Part shown: positions 1-7,634 of the stretch, in pieces
How the letters are laid out: each line of letters opens with the position of its first letter
Position numbering within the stretch: position 1 is the stretch's first letter
Assembly: GCA_035268985.1 (NCBI GenBank)
Contig: DATFJV010000091.1
Coordinates: forward strand, 1 to 47,072
Direction of reading: 5' to 3'
DNA length: 47,072 nucleotides
DNA from: JAAYHV01 sp035268985
Lineage (GTDB): Bacteria; Bacillota; Clostridia; Peptostreptococcales; Anaerovoracaceae
Notes under the pieces: model-generated
The model's input: only the letters and a program-made list of their open reading frames with translations
Told to the model about the DNA's origin: nothing
The model's database searches: none
Program-made: the position numbers and the translations under genes

Positions 1-1572
1 ATACTTCTCTCATTTATAAGACCATGTGAAAAAAGAAGCTACTTCAATAGCGCTGCAATGAAACTTGTACAAGAATCTAGGGATATAGTTGTTGTATTAG
101 ATCAAAATTGTAGAATTATAAGGGTTAACAAGAAGTTTGAAGATATTTTAGGATACAATGAAGAAAAAGTTATTGGCGATAAGATTGCAAATTATATTAA
201 GGTTTCTGATAACCCTGAGTACGAAGAACTGGAAAATAAACTGATACTTGGAGAAGTTTTTGATATAGATTTAGAAATAGAAAACTTAAATAAAGAATAC
301 AGATATGCTAATCTTGTTGGCATTCCCACATATTTCAGAGATAAATTTTTTGGTGCGGTTGTTTCAATAAGAGACAAAACAGTGGATGCTATTAAAGAAA
401 TACAAAAATCAAAAAGACTTGAAGAAGCACTTAAAAGCGCAGAAAGATATAGAAAAGAGAAGGATGAGTTTTATGCTAAAATGAGTCATGATATGAGAAC
501 ACCGCTAAATGCTGTTATTTCATATAGTGACTTTGGTATAAATGAGTCTAAGAACGAGGTTACAGAAAAATATTTTCAGCAAATAAAAGAGAGCTCAGAA
601 CATTTGCTTGGTTTATTAAATGATGTTTTAGCATATAATAAAAATGATAGTGGGGATATAGTCTTAAATGAGAATCCAACTTCAAATAAAGAAATTGTGG
701 AAAATGTATATAACGTAATTAAAGTTAGGGCGAATTTAAAGGATATCGAGGTGGAACTGAATCTTGATGAGAATATTTGGGATTGCCAAATGTTTGATGT
801 ACTAAGGATAAAGCAGATATATTTAAACGTATTAAATAATGCAATTAAGTACTCAAAACCTCAGGGTAAAATAATATGGAATCAAGAATATTTATATGAT
901 AAAAATAAAAAACCGTATTTTAAGAATGAAATAATTGATAATGGAATAGGTATAAGCAAAGAGTTTATGAAGAAAATGTTTGAACCCTACACAAGAGAAA
1001 ACAATGACTTTGTTTTAAATAAAGAGGGAAGCGGTCTAGGTTTGGCTATTACTAAAAATTTGATTAATCTAGTAGGGGGAAATATAAATTGTGTTTCTGA
1101 AGTCGGTTTAGGCACAAAAATTATTGTTGTTATTCCAGCAAAAGAACTCGATGAGGAGAGATGCAAAAAAAAGAAAAAAGAGTTGAATTATTCTTTTACA
1201 TGCAAAAGGGTTTTGGTTTTTGAAGATAATAATATTAACTATAAAATAGTTAAAAAAATATTAGAAGGTGTAGGAGCAAAAACTGAAAATGCGGGTGATG
1301 GAATGGTTGGAATCAGTATGTTAAAAGAAAACACCTATGATGCAATTTTAATGGATATTAGAATGCCTATAATGGACGGAATAGAGGCAACGATGGCCAT
1401 CAGAGCCGTAGATAAAGAGATTCCTATAATTGGATTTAGCGCAAATGCGGATGATAACGATGTTAAGAAATCAATAAATCATGGGATGGATGCACACCTA
1501 CGAAAGCCGGTGGAAAAAGAAGAACTGTATAATATCTTAGGCTATTTACTTGAGAATGGAAGGGCGCTTTAG
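1..1572 (+). CDS. Hybrid sensor histidine kinase/response regulator, 5' end missing
   Basis: The reading frame is open from the first base of the window, so the true start lies to the left; the first internal Met is at 58. In order I see a PAS-like domain (frame from about 70 to 380), a short coiled linker, a HisKA dimerisation motif with the phospho-accepting His at 487-489 (KMSHDMRTPLNA), and a HATPase domain with an N box (NVLNNAIKYS), a DNGIGIS box and a GSGLGLAI box. A C-terminal receiver domain follows, with the acceptor Asp at 1354-1356 (MDIRMPIMDG) and the conserved Lys (LRKP). All catalytic motifs are intact, so it should autophosphorylate and relay to its own receiver. No output domain or HPt is visible here, and its signal is unknown. 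The stop codon lies inside the terminator hairpin. Confidence 0.9.
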   Translation: MLLSFIRPCEKRSYFNSAAMKLVQESRDIVVVLDQNCRIIRVNKKFEDILGYNEEKVIGDKIANYIKVSDNPEYEELENKLILGEVFDIDLEIENLNKEYRYANLVGIPTYFRDKFFGAVVSIRDKTVDAIKEIQKSKRLEEALKSAERYRKEKDEFYAKMSHDMRTPLNAVISYSDFGINESKNEVTEKYFQQIKESSEHLLGLLNDVLAYNKNDSGDIVLNENPTSNKEIVENVYNVIKVRANLKDIEVELNLDENIWDCQMFDVLRIKQIYLNVLNNAIKYSKPQGKIIWNQEYLYDKNKKPYFKNEIIDNGIGISKEFMKKMFEPYTRENNDFVLNKEGSGLGLAITKNLINLVGGNINCVSEVGLGTKIIVVIPAKELDEERCKKKKKELNYSFTCKRVLVFEDNNINYKIVKKILEGVGAKTENAGDGMVGISMLKENTYDAILMDIRMPIMDGIEATMAIRAVDKEIPIIGFSANADDNDVKKSINHGMDAHLRKPVEKEELYNILGYLLENGRAL

Positions 1573-1585
1573 GGCGCTTTTTTTA
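1564..1585 (+). terminator. Short intrinsic terminator overlapping the kinase stop codon
   Basis: GCGCT and GGCGC form a 5-bp stem (one G-U pair) with a TTAG loop, followed directly by a run of seven T. The sequence arises from a 10-bp tandem direct repeat, AGGGCGCTTT twice at 1561-1580. The stem is short, so efficiency is uncertain. Confidence 0.6.
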
Positions 1586-1597
1586 GATTCATTTTTT

Positions 1598-1659
1598 ATT
1601 GACATATGTCAATAAAAATGTTATTCTAACCAAAGATGAATAAATTATAGACATATGTC
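1598..1659 (+). promoter_or_regulatory. Promoter with two GACATATGTC operator-like palindromes
   Basis: A sigma-A type promoter has TTGACA at 1599-1604, a 17-bp spacer and TATTCT at 1622-1627. The -35 box is embedded in a perfect 16-bp palindrome, ATTGACATATGTCAAT (1598-1613). The 10-bp core GACATATGTC recurs at 1650-1659, just before the ribosome binding site. Two copies flanking the start of transcription suggest a repressor site. The first gene of the operon encodes a DNA-binding DUF134 domain, so autoregulation is a reasonable inference. Confidence 0.75.
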
Positions 1660-1673
1660 AGAAAGGAGAAGCC

Positions 1674-2411
1674 GTGGGTAGACCAAGAAGATGCAGAAAA
1701 GTTTGTGCATTACCAGAAACAAAGGTATTTGGACCTTTGGAAAGAAAGCCTTTGTGTAAGGAACTAAATGATTATATAGTTTGCTATAGTAGTGCTCACC
1801 TTGTTAAGGAAAATGTGTCTTTAACAGTGGATGAATACGAAGTTATTAGGCTATTAGACTATATTGGTTTAAACCAAGAAGAATGTAGCAAATATATGGA
1901 AATATCTAGAACTACTGTAACTAGCATATATAATGAAGCAAGGGCGAAAATGGCTACTGCAATTATAGAAGGAAGAGAGCTGGTTATTAGCGGCGGAGAC
2001 TATGAGATATGCGGTTTTAAAAAATATGTAGGAAAAGGGAAAGGAAGTAATAATATGATATTAGCATTACCAGTTGATGAAGCTAAAAAAGAAACTAGAA
2101 TGGGCGGAACCTTTGGGAGAGCTTCATATTTTATGTTTTATAATATGGAAAATGAAGAATTTCGATTTGTAGAGAATATGGCAAAGGGAGCTGAAGGTGG
2201 TGCAGGAATTAAGGCTGCACAAACAATTATTGATAATGATGCAAAAGTAGTATTAACTGCGAATTGCGGAAATAATGCAATGGATGTTTTCGAAGGAAAT
2301 GTTGAGGTATTAAAGGCAACTTTAGATACAGCCCTTGAAAACATTGAGGCATTTAGAAAAAATGAACTAAAAAAATTGACAGAAATTTCGCCAGGAAGAC
2401 ACGGTAAGTAA
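1674..2411 (+). CDS. DUF134 helix-turn-helix / NifX-like metal-cluster domain fusion
   Basis: A 245-residue protein starting at GTG 1674, with AGGAG five bases upstream. Residues 1 to about 95 match the DUF134 family: an MGRPRRCRKV start and a sigma-region-4-like helix-turn-helix with LNQEECSKYMEISRTTVTSIYNEA. Residues from about 120 to 230 match the dinitrogenase iron-molybdenum cofactor (NifX/NifB C-terminal) fold, with MGGTFGRASYFMFYNME and GGAGIKAAQTII. Such proteins combine DNA binding with a metal-cluster or cofactor domain, so it could act as a cluster-responsive regulator of this operon; that is inference. The next gene starts two bases after the stop. Confidence 0.85.
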   Translation: MGRPRRCRKVCALPETKVFGPLERKPLCKELNDYIVCYSSAHLVKENVSLTVDEYEVIRLLDYIGLNQEECSKYMEISRTTVTSIYNEARAKMATAIIEGRELVISGGDYEICGFKKYVGKGKGSNNMILALPVDEAKKETRMGGTFGRASYFMFYNMENEEFRFVENMAKGAEGGAGIKAAQTIIDNDAKVVLTANCGNNAMDVFEGNVEVLKATLDTALENIEAFRKNELKKLTEISPGRHGK

Positions 2412-2412
2412 C

Positions 2413-3252
2413 ATGAATATAGCTGTACTAAGTGGAAAAGGCGGGACGGGGAAAACTTTTGTTTCTGTTAATTTAGCCTTGGCTTCAGAAAATGTATGTT
2501 ATTTGGACACTGATGTAGAAGCGCCCAATGGAGATTTGTTTTTAAAGTCGAAAGCAGATGAAACTTTAGATTCTATAGTTATGCAACCGGAATTCGATGG
2601 TGACAAATGCACGGGATGCAGAGAATGCGTGGAATTTTGTAAATTTAATGCACTTGCTTTCATAAAAACACCTAAGCTATTCCCTGATATATGCCATAGC
2701 TGCGGAGGTTGTAGTCTTGTATGTAAATACGACGCTATAAAGGAAGTTCCTCATAAAAAAGGTGAGATTAAAATAGGATATAAAGATAAGATTAAGGTTG
2801 TAACAGGCTTATTAAATGAAGGTGAAGCATCGGGTGTTTCGGTAATCGAAGATGTTATTAAAAATAAAGAAGAAGGTTTAAATATCATCGATTGTCCACC
2901 GGGAAGTGCTTGCAGTGCTATGGCAGCCATAGAGCCTGCGGATTATTGCGTAATAGTAGCGGAACCAACGTCCTTTGGCCTTCATAATTTCAAGATGGTT
3001 GTGGAGTTGGCGGAAATCTTTGATAAAAAAATTGGTGTTGTAATAAATAAATGTGATAAAGACAAAGTGGATAATAATATAATAAAGAGCTTTTGTAATG
3101 AAAAAGGTCTTAAAATTTTAGATACTATAATTTATGACGAAGAACTGGCCAGTACCAATGCCCATGGAATAGCTGCTTTAGATAGTTCTGATAAATTAAA
3201 AATAATCTTTGATGATATGTTAGATAGTATTAAATTGGAGGTGGGCATATAA
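2413..3252 (+). CDS. MinD-superfamily ATPase with inserted double ferredoxin domain (first copy)
   Basis: A 279-residue P-loop ATPase of the MinD/Mrp class. The deviant Walker A motif SGKGGTGKT is at residues 7-15. Two 4Fe-4S motifs of the CxxCxxCxxxC type are inserted from about residue 66 to 105 (CTGCRECVEFC, CHSCGGCSLVC), followed by the switch motif DCPPGS. Paired ATPases of this kind are found in 'orange protein' operons of sulfate reducers and are common in anaerobes, where a role in assembling or transferring a metal cluster is suspected but not settled. Its stop codon overlaps the start of its paralogue by one base, which suggests coupled translation and perhaps a heterodimer. Confidence 0.88.
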   Translation: MNIAVLSGKGGTGKTFVSVNLALASENVCYLDTDVEAPNGDLFLKSKADETLDSIVMQPEFDGDKCTGCRECVEFCKFNALAFIKTPKLFPDICHSCGGCSLVCKYDAIKEVPHKKGEIKIGYKDKIKVVTGLLNEGEASGVSVIEDVIKNKEEGLNIIDCPPGSACSAMAAIEPADYCVIVAEPTSFGLHNFKMVVELAEIFDKKIGVVINKCDKDKVDNNIIKSFCNEKGLKILDTIIYDEELASTNAHGIAALDSSDKLKIIFDDMLDSIKLEVGI

Positions 3253-4124
3253 TGAAATCACTTTTAATATTAAGTGGAAAAGGTGGTACTGGAAAGACAA
3301 CAACTGCTGCATCATTCATCGGTTTTTCAAAGGCTAAAGCTTTTGCTGATTGTGATGTTGATGCGCCTAATCTTCATTTGCTTGAAGATTTTGGTAAAGG
3401 TCCTAAGGTAAAGGACTACAATGGATCTGACAAAGCACAAATAGATATTAATAAATGTATTGGATGTGGTAAATGCAAATCAAACTGCAGATTTAATGCA
3501 ATTTATCCAGTTGAAACTGGATATCAAGTAAATCCGCTATTATGCGAAGGCTGCGGAGTATGTGAAATAGTATGTCCTGTAGAGGCTCCTAAGTTAAATA
3601 AAGACGTTTCGGGTCATCTAATGCTTTATAAAAATACTGAAAGAGTTTTTTCCTCAGCAGAGTTAAAGATGGGTAGAGGAAATTCAGGTAAGTTGGTTTC
3701 CGAAGTAAAAAATGAACTTAATTCCAATGTATATGAGGATAGTGAGGTTGCCATAATAGATGGATCTCCTGGAATAGGATGTCCAGTAATTGCATCAATC
3801 AGTGGAGTAGATTTAGTTCTCATTGTTACCGAGCCGACTATATCGGGGATGAGCGATATGAGGCGAATTATTGAAACTGCAAGGATATTTAAAGCTAAGA
3901 TTGCAGTATGCGTTAACAAGTATACCATAAGCGAAGACATTACAAACGAAATAGAGGAATATTGTAAAAATGAATCCATTGATTTTGTAGGTAAAATACC
4001 TTATGATAATACAGTATCAGAATCAATAAATAAAGGTATTTCCATTTCTGAAATTGAATGCAAAGCAAAAGAAGAACTAAAAAAAACATATATAAAAACA
4101 ATGAAGTGTTTATTAGATAATTAA
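3252..4124 (+). CDS. MinD-superfamily ATPase with inserted double ferredoxin domain (second copy)
   Basis: A 290-residue paralogue of the preceding gene with the same layout: Walker A SGKGGTGKT near the N-terminus, two 4Fe-4S motifs (CIGCGKCKSNC, CEGCGVCEIVC) and the switch motif DGSPGIGCP. The second cluster motif ends in CP, as in classical bacterial ferredoxins. The ATG overlaps the TAA of the upstream gene. The sequences have diverged clearly, so this is an old duplication. Function is inferred as the partner of the first ATPase in handling an Fe-S or Mo-containing cluster. Confidence 0.88.
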   Translation: MKSLLILSGKGGTGKTTTAASFIGFSKAKAFADCDVDAPNLHLLEDFGKGPKVKDYNGSDKAQIDINKCIGCGKCKSNCRFNAIYPVETGYQVNPLLCEGCGVCEIVCPVEAPKLNKDVSGHLMLYKNTERVFSSAELKMGRGNSGKLVSEVKNELNSNVYEDSEVAIIDGSPGIGCPVIASISGVDLVLIVTEPTISGMSDMRRIIETARIFKAKIAVCVNKYTISEDITNEIEEYCKNESIDFVGKIPYDNTVSESINKGISISEIECKAKEELKKTYIKTMKCLLDN

Positions 4125-4148
4125 ACAAGGAAAGATGAGGTATGTATA

Positions 4149-4988
4149 ATGGCAGAGAAAAATGTGGAAAACTGTGATAAAAATTGTTCCAATTGCAGTT
4201 CGAGCTGTAGTGAAAGAGATCCTAAATCATTAATAGAGAAGTTGCATGAGGGTTCAAATGTTAAAAGAGTAATAGGTGTAGTAAGTGGAAAAGGTGGAGT
4301 AGGAAAGTCTTTAGTTACTTCATTGTCTTCAGTATTATCTCAGAGAAGTGGATATAAAACGGCCGTTATGGATGCTGATATTACTGGTCCTTCTATCCCC
4401 AAAATGTTTGGTATATTGGAAAATGCAACAGGAGACAAAAGTGGTATATATCCTGTGACAACACATACAGGGCTTAAAGTTATGTCGCTAAATCTACTTA
4501 CAGAAAATGAAACTGATCCCGTTGTTTGGAGAGGACCTATATTAGCAGGTACTGTAAAACAATTTTGGACCGATGTAATTTGGGGAGACGTTGATTTTAT
4601 GTTCGTTGATATGCCTCCAGGTACTGGAGATGTCCCTTTGACGGTATTTCAATCATTACCTGTTGATGGAATCATCGTAGTAGCTTCACCTCAAGAACTA
4701 GTTTCTATGATAGTAGAGAAGGCATTAAATATGGCTAAAATGATGGATATTCCTGTTCTCGGGGTAGTGGAAAATATGAGCTACATAAAATGTCCAGATT
4801 GCGGTAAAGAAATTAAGCTATTTGGTGAGAGCCATATAGATAAAGTGGCAGAAGAAAAGGGATTAGATTTCTTGGGAAGAATTCCAATTGAACCAAATTT
4901 GGCACTTTTGTGTGATACTGGTAGTATAGAAGCATTTACTGGAGATTGGTTGAATAAAATAGTAGATATATTAAAAGATATGGAATAA
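4149..4988 (+). CDS. mrp: Mrp/NBP35 (ApbC) family iron-sulfur carrier ATPase
   Basis: 279 residues. A Cys-rich N-terminal tail (five Cys between residues 9 and 20) precedes the Walker A motif SGKGGVGKS, the DMPPGTGD switch II motif and a C-terminal CPDCGKE. The CxxC near the C-terminus is the bridging cluster site conserved in Mrp/ApbC proteins, which carry a 4Fe-4S cluster between subunits and pass it to apo-proteins. The N-terminal Cys tail resembles the extra cluster site of NBP35-type members. It lies in the same transcription unit as the MinD-like ATPases, 24 bases downstream, with its own GAGGT ribosome binding site. Confidence 0.9.
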   Translation: MAEKNVENCDKNCSNCSSSCSERDPKSLIEKLHEGSNVKRVIGVVSGKGGVGKSLVTSLSSVLSQRSGYKTAVMDADITGPSIPKMFGILENATGDKSGIYPVTTHTGLKVMSLNLLTENETDPVVWRGPILAGTVKQFWTDVIWGDVDFMFVDMPPGTGDVPLTVFQSLPVDGIIVVASPQELVSMIVEKALNMAKMMDIPVLGVVENMSYIKCPDCGKEIKLFGESHIDKVAEEKGLDFLGRIPIEPNLALLCDTGSIEAFTGDWLNKIVDILKDME

Positions 4989-5007
4989 TTTAGCGGGGGA
5001 GAAAAAT

Positions 5008-5364
5008 ATGATAATAGCAGTAGCATGTGATGGTAGAAACGTATCAGAACACTTTGGTCATTGCCAAAGCTTTGTGTTGTGTGATAGTATGAAAGGTAAG
5101 ATAGAAAGCACTAAAGTTTTAGGTAATCCAGGTCATAAACCGGGGTTTTTACCAAAATATTTAGCAGAAAATGGAGTTAAGGTTATAATTGCAGGAGGCA
5201 TGGGTGGTGCAGCCGTGGATTTATTCAATTCCAGTGATATAGAAGTGATTTTAGGAGCAAAAGGTGATGCCATAGAAAATGTCACGGAATATATAGATGG
5301 AAAACTAGTTTCCACAGGTTCGATATGTCACCAACATGAGCATGCAGATGAATGTGGCGAATAA
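5008..5364 (+). CDS. NifX-like dinitrogenase iron-molybdenum cofactor family protein
   Basis: 118 residues, a stand-alone version of the domain in the first gene of the operon. It starts MIIAVACDGRNVSEHFGHC and contains IIAGGMGGAAVDLF, typical of the NifX/NafY/orange-protein fold that binds molybdenum-iron or molybdenum-copper clusters. A His- and Cys-containing tail (CHQHEHADEC) may bind metal. No nif structural genes lie nearby, so the substrate is more likely an orange-protein-type cluster than FeMo-cofactor. A GGGGGAG ribosome binding site precedes the ATG. Confidence 0.87.
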   Translation: MIIAVACDGRNVSEHFGHCQSFVLCDSMKGKIESTKVLGNPGHKPGFLPKYLAENGVKVIIAGGMGGAAVDLFNSSDIEVILGAKGDAIENVTEYIDGKLVSTGSICHQHEHADECGE

Positions 5365-5365
5365 A

Positions 5366-5599
5366 ATGAGTAATATCGATAATTTTTCTAGGGTTTTTTT
5401 CAAAATATATGATAAATATGTAACCCATGGGGATATAACTTACAGTGAGCTTAAAATACCCAAAATTGAATTTACTAATATTTGTATGAATGCGGATTAT
5501 GTTTTTTCAGATGAAATTATCATAAGATTCTGTGAGAATTGTAAATTAGAAGGTGAAGAGCTTGAATCCATGATGAGTTTTGTAAAAGGTGGTAAATAG
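5366..5599 (+). CDS. Small hypothetical protein, operon position 6
   Basis: 77 residues from ATG 5366, one base after the upstream stop; an in-frame ATG at 5336 would overlap the previous gene by 29 bases and is less likely. The protein is soluble, mixed charge, with two Cys (residues about 41 and 62) and no recognisable motif. I do not recognise the family. The tight spacing in the metal-cluster operon suggests a role there, but nothing in the sequence shows it. Confidence 0.55.
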   Translation: MSNIDNFSRVFFKIYDKYVTHGDITYSELKIPKIEFTNICMNADYVFSDEIIIRFCENCKLEGEELESMMSFVKGGK

Positions 5600-5600
5600 T

Positions 5601-5912
5601 ATGAGTATGGAAGAGATTAAAACTATAAAAATGATTCCAGATAAACCTTATGAAACAAATTGTGATATTAATATTTATGATCAAGTCAATGGTAAAGATC
5701 GAAAACGCTGTGCGATAAAGATGGAATATAGTAAATATGATATCCAAGAACTTATTAAAGAAGGATACGACTACGAGGATGTTGTTAAATACTATGAAGG
5801 CTGGATATATAATACTGTGAGAAGATATCTTTGCTATGAATGGGAATGCAATGAAGGATATGATGAAGTAATAGAAATATTAAAAAACCATGTCAAAAAA
5901 TATTTCAAATAA
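5601..5912 (+). CDS. Small hypothetical protein, last gene of the metal-cluster operon
   Basis: 103 residues from ATG 5601 (MSMEEIKTIKMIP), with AAAGGTGG ten bases upstream; an in-frame GTG at 5589 would overlap the preceding gene. The protein is acidic and rich in Tyr (YEDVVKYYEGWIYNTVRRYLCYEWEC) with a basic C-terminus, and has four Cys. It has no membrane segment or signal peptide. I do not recognise it. It ends just before the inverted-repeat promoter of the next operon. Confidence 0.6.
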   Translation: MSMEEIKTIKMIPDKPYETNCDINIYDQVNGKDRKRCAIKMEYSKYDIQELIKEGYDYEDVVKYYEGWIYNTVRRYLCYEWECNEGYDEVIEILKNHVKKYFK

Positions 5913-5916
5913 ACTC

Positions 5917-5955
5917 AAATTATACTTGACTTTCATAACGAGTCAAGTATAATTT
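5917..5955. promoter_or_regulatory. Perfect 15-bp inverted repeat containing the polyamine-operon promoter
   Basis: AAATTATACTTGACT (5917-5931) and AGTCAAGTATAATTT (5941-5955) are exact reverse complements with a 9-bp centre. On the plus strand this gives TTGACT (5926-5931), 16 bp, TATAAT (5948-5953), a good sigma-A promoter for the downstream regulator and pot genes. By symmetry the same -35, spacing and -10 exist on the minus strand, facing the operon upstream. A hairpin role as terminator is possible, but no T run follows. Confidence 0.75.
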
Positions 5956-5983
5956 ATGTGCCCGGGTTTACAAATACTAAACA

Positions 5984-5998
5984 TTATACTTAGTATAA
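5984..5998. promoter_or_regulatory. Operator-like palindrome TTATACT-T-AGTATAA in the leader
   Basis: A 7-bp perfect inverted repeat with a single central base lies about 25 bases downstream of the predicted start of transcription and 18 bases before the regulator's ATG. It shares the 9-mer ATTATACTT with the promoter repeat at 5917-5955. It is a likely binding site for the XRE regulator encoded next. Confidence 0.5.
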
Positions 5999-6015
5999 CT
6001 CTTAGGAAGGTGAAT

Positions 6016-6549
6016 ATGGATATAGGTAGTAAATTAAAAGAAATTAGGGTTGAAAGAGGACTTACTCAAGAAGAACTTGCAGATAGAGCAGAACTATCTA
6101 AAGGTTTTATTTCTCAGGTTGAAAGGGATTTAACTTCTCCTTCAATAGCGACCCTTGAAGATATACTAATATGTTTAGGGACTGATATTAACGATTTTTT
6201 TTCGTATGAGACGGAATCTAAAGTAGTATTTAAAAAAGAAGACTACTTTGAAAAAATTGATAAGGATAAAGGTACGAAAATAGAATGGATAGTTCCTAAT
6301 GCACAAAAGAATATTATGGAACCCATTAGATTATTTATAGAAGCCAATGGAACCACTCTTTTAGATAATCCCCATGAAGGTGAAGAATTTGGATATTTAA
6401 TCAAAGGAGATCTGACAGTACATTTGGGGAATAAGAAATATGAGGTTTTTCAAGGGGAGTCCTTTTACTATATTTCTGATAAAAACCATTACATGAGTTC
6501 TAAGAAAGGGGCTGAGCTAATATGGGTTAGCGCGCCACCGAGTTTTTAA
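6016..6549 (+). CDS. XRE-family regulator with C-terminal cupin (PuuR-like)
   Basis: 177 residues from ATG 6016, with AGGAAGG six bases upstream. Residues from about 5 to 60 are a classical XRE helix-turn-helix (LKEIRVERGLTQEELADRAELSKGFISQVERDLTSPSIATL). Residues from about 105 to 175 are a small cupin with HEGEEFGYLIKGDLTVHLG. PuuR-type proteins of this layout control polyamine genes, and here the gene directly precedes potABCD, so control by polyamine level is the obvious inference. The operator candidates are at 5917-5955 and 5984-5998. The stop codon overlaps an ATG in the next reading frame. Confidence 0.88.
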   Translation: MDIGSKLKEIRVERGLTQEELADRAELSKGFISQVERDLTSPSIATLEDILICLGTDINDFFSYETESKVVFKKEDYFEKIDKDKGTKIEWIVPNAQKNIMEPIRLFIEANGTTLLDNPHEGEEFGYLIKGDLTVHLGNKKYEVFQGESFYYISDKNHYMSSKKGAELIWVSAPPSF

Positions 6550-6560
6550 TGGAGGGAAAG

Positions 6561-7634
6561 TTGAAAGAACTTATTAAACTAGAAAACATAACAAAAAGCT
6601 TTGATGATACAATTGTTTTAGATGACCTGAATCTTATTGTACATGAAAATGAATTTATTACATTGTTAGGCCCTTCTGGATGTGGAAAAACTACAATACT
6701 TAGAATAATAGGAGGCTTTGAATCTCCGGACATGGGCAGAGTATATTTTGAAGGAAAAGATGTGACAGAACTAAGTGCAAATAAAAGAAATCTCAATACT
6801 GTATTCCAAAAATATGCCTTATTTCCACATATGAATGTAAGGGAAAATATAGCCTTTGGACTTAGAATAGCAGGCAAAAGCGAAAAATATATTGAGGATA
6901 AAATCAAATACGCCCTAAAACTGGTTAATTTAAGCGGATATGAAAAAAGAAATATAGATAAATTAAGTGGAGGACAACAACAAAGAATAGCCATGGCAAG
7001 GGCTATAGTTAATGAACCGAAGGTATTGCTTTTAGATGAACCTTTAGGGGCCTTGGATTTAAAATTGCGTCAAGAAATGCAATATGAACTTATAAGATTA
7101 AAAAAGGAATTAGGAATAACCTTTATTTATGTTACCCATGATCAAGAAGAAGCATTAACTATGTCGGATAAAGTGATTGTTATGAACGATGGATATATCC
7201 AACAGATGGGAACTCCAGAAATAATATATAACGAACCAGAGAATGCTTTTGTAGCTGATTTTATAGGAGATAGCAATATAATTGATGGAATAATGATAAA
7301 AGACAGATTGGTTGTAATAAATGGCATCGAATTTCCTTGTGTAGACGAAGGTTTTGGAAATAACAAGAAAGTTGATGTTGTTATTAGACCAGAGGACTTA
7401 TTGATAGGAAAATCAGGAGAAGGTAAAATAGAAGGGTTAGTTTTAAGTAGAGTGTTTATCGGTGTTCATTATGAGATGGTTGTTGAAGATACGGCAGGTT
7501 ACCAATGGCTAGTTCAGTGCTATAAAAAGCACGATATTAACGAGAAAGTTTCATTGGACGTAATACCAAAAAATATACAGATCATGAACAAACCTACTTC
7601 TGCTGATGAGGAGGCATTGGAAGTTGATATATAA
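6561..7634 (+). CDS. potA: Spermidine/putrescine ABC transporter ATP-binding protein
   Basis: About 357 residues. Walker A GPSGCGKTT is near residue 37, followed by the Q loop, the signature LSGGQQQR near 135, Walker B LLLDEPLGALD and the H loop THDQEEA. The C-terminal 100 residues form a TOBE-type regulatory domain (DVVIRPEDL). I chose TTG 6561 because GGAGG lies at 6551-6555 with proper spacing. The alternative ATG at 6549 overlaps the regulator's stop codon, has no ribosome binding site and would add four residues. It energises uptake through the PotB and PotC permeases encoded next. Confidence 0.93.
   Translation: MKELIKLENITKSFDDTIVLDDLNLIVHENEFITLLGPSGCGKTTILRIIGGFESPDMGRVYFEGKDVTELSANKRNLNTVFQKYALFPHMNVRENIAFGLRIAGKSEKYIEDKIKYALKLVNLSGYEKRNIDKLSGGQQQRIAMARAIVNEPKVLLLDEPLGALDLKLRQEMQYELIRLKKELGITFIYVTHDQEEALTMSDKVIVMNDGYIQQMGTPEIIYNEPENAFVADFIGDSNIIDGIMIKDRLVVINGIEFPCVDEGFGNNKKVDVVIRPEDLLIGKSGEGKIEGLVLSRVFIGVHYEMVVEDTAGYQWLVQCYKKHDINEKVSLDVIPKNIQIMNKPTSADEEALEVDI

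Noticed and set aside
1674..5912. Nitrogenase cofactor gene cluster
   Set aside because: NifX-like domains are present but no nifH, D, K, E, N or B genes; the ATPases and DUF134 point to an orange-protein-like operon.
5917..5955. Inverted repeat as an intrinsic terminator of the metal-cluster operon
   Set aside because: No T run follows and the arms form a well-spaced promoter instead; a minor termination role cannot be excluded.
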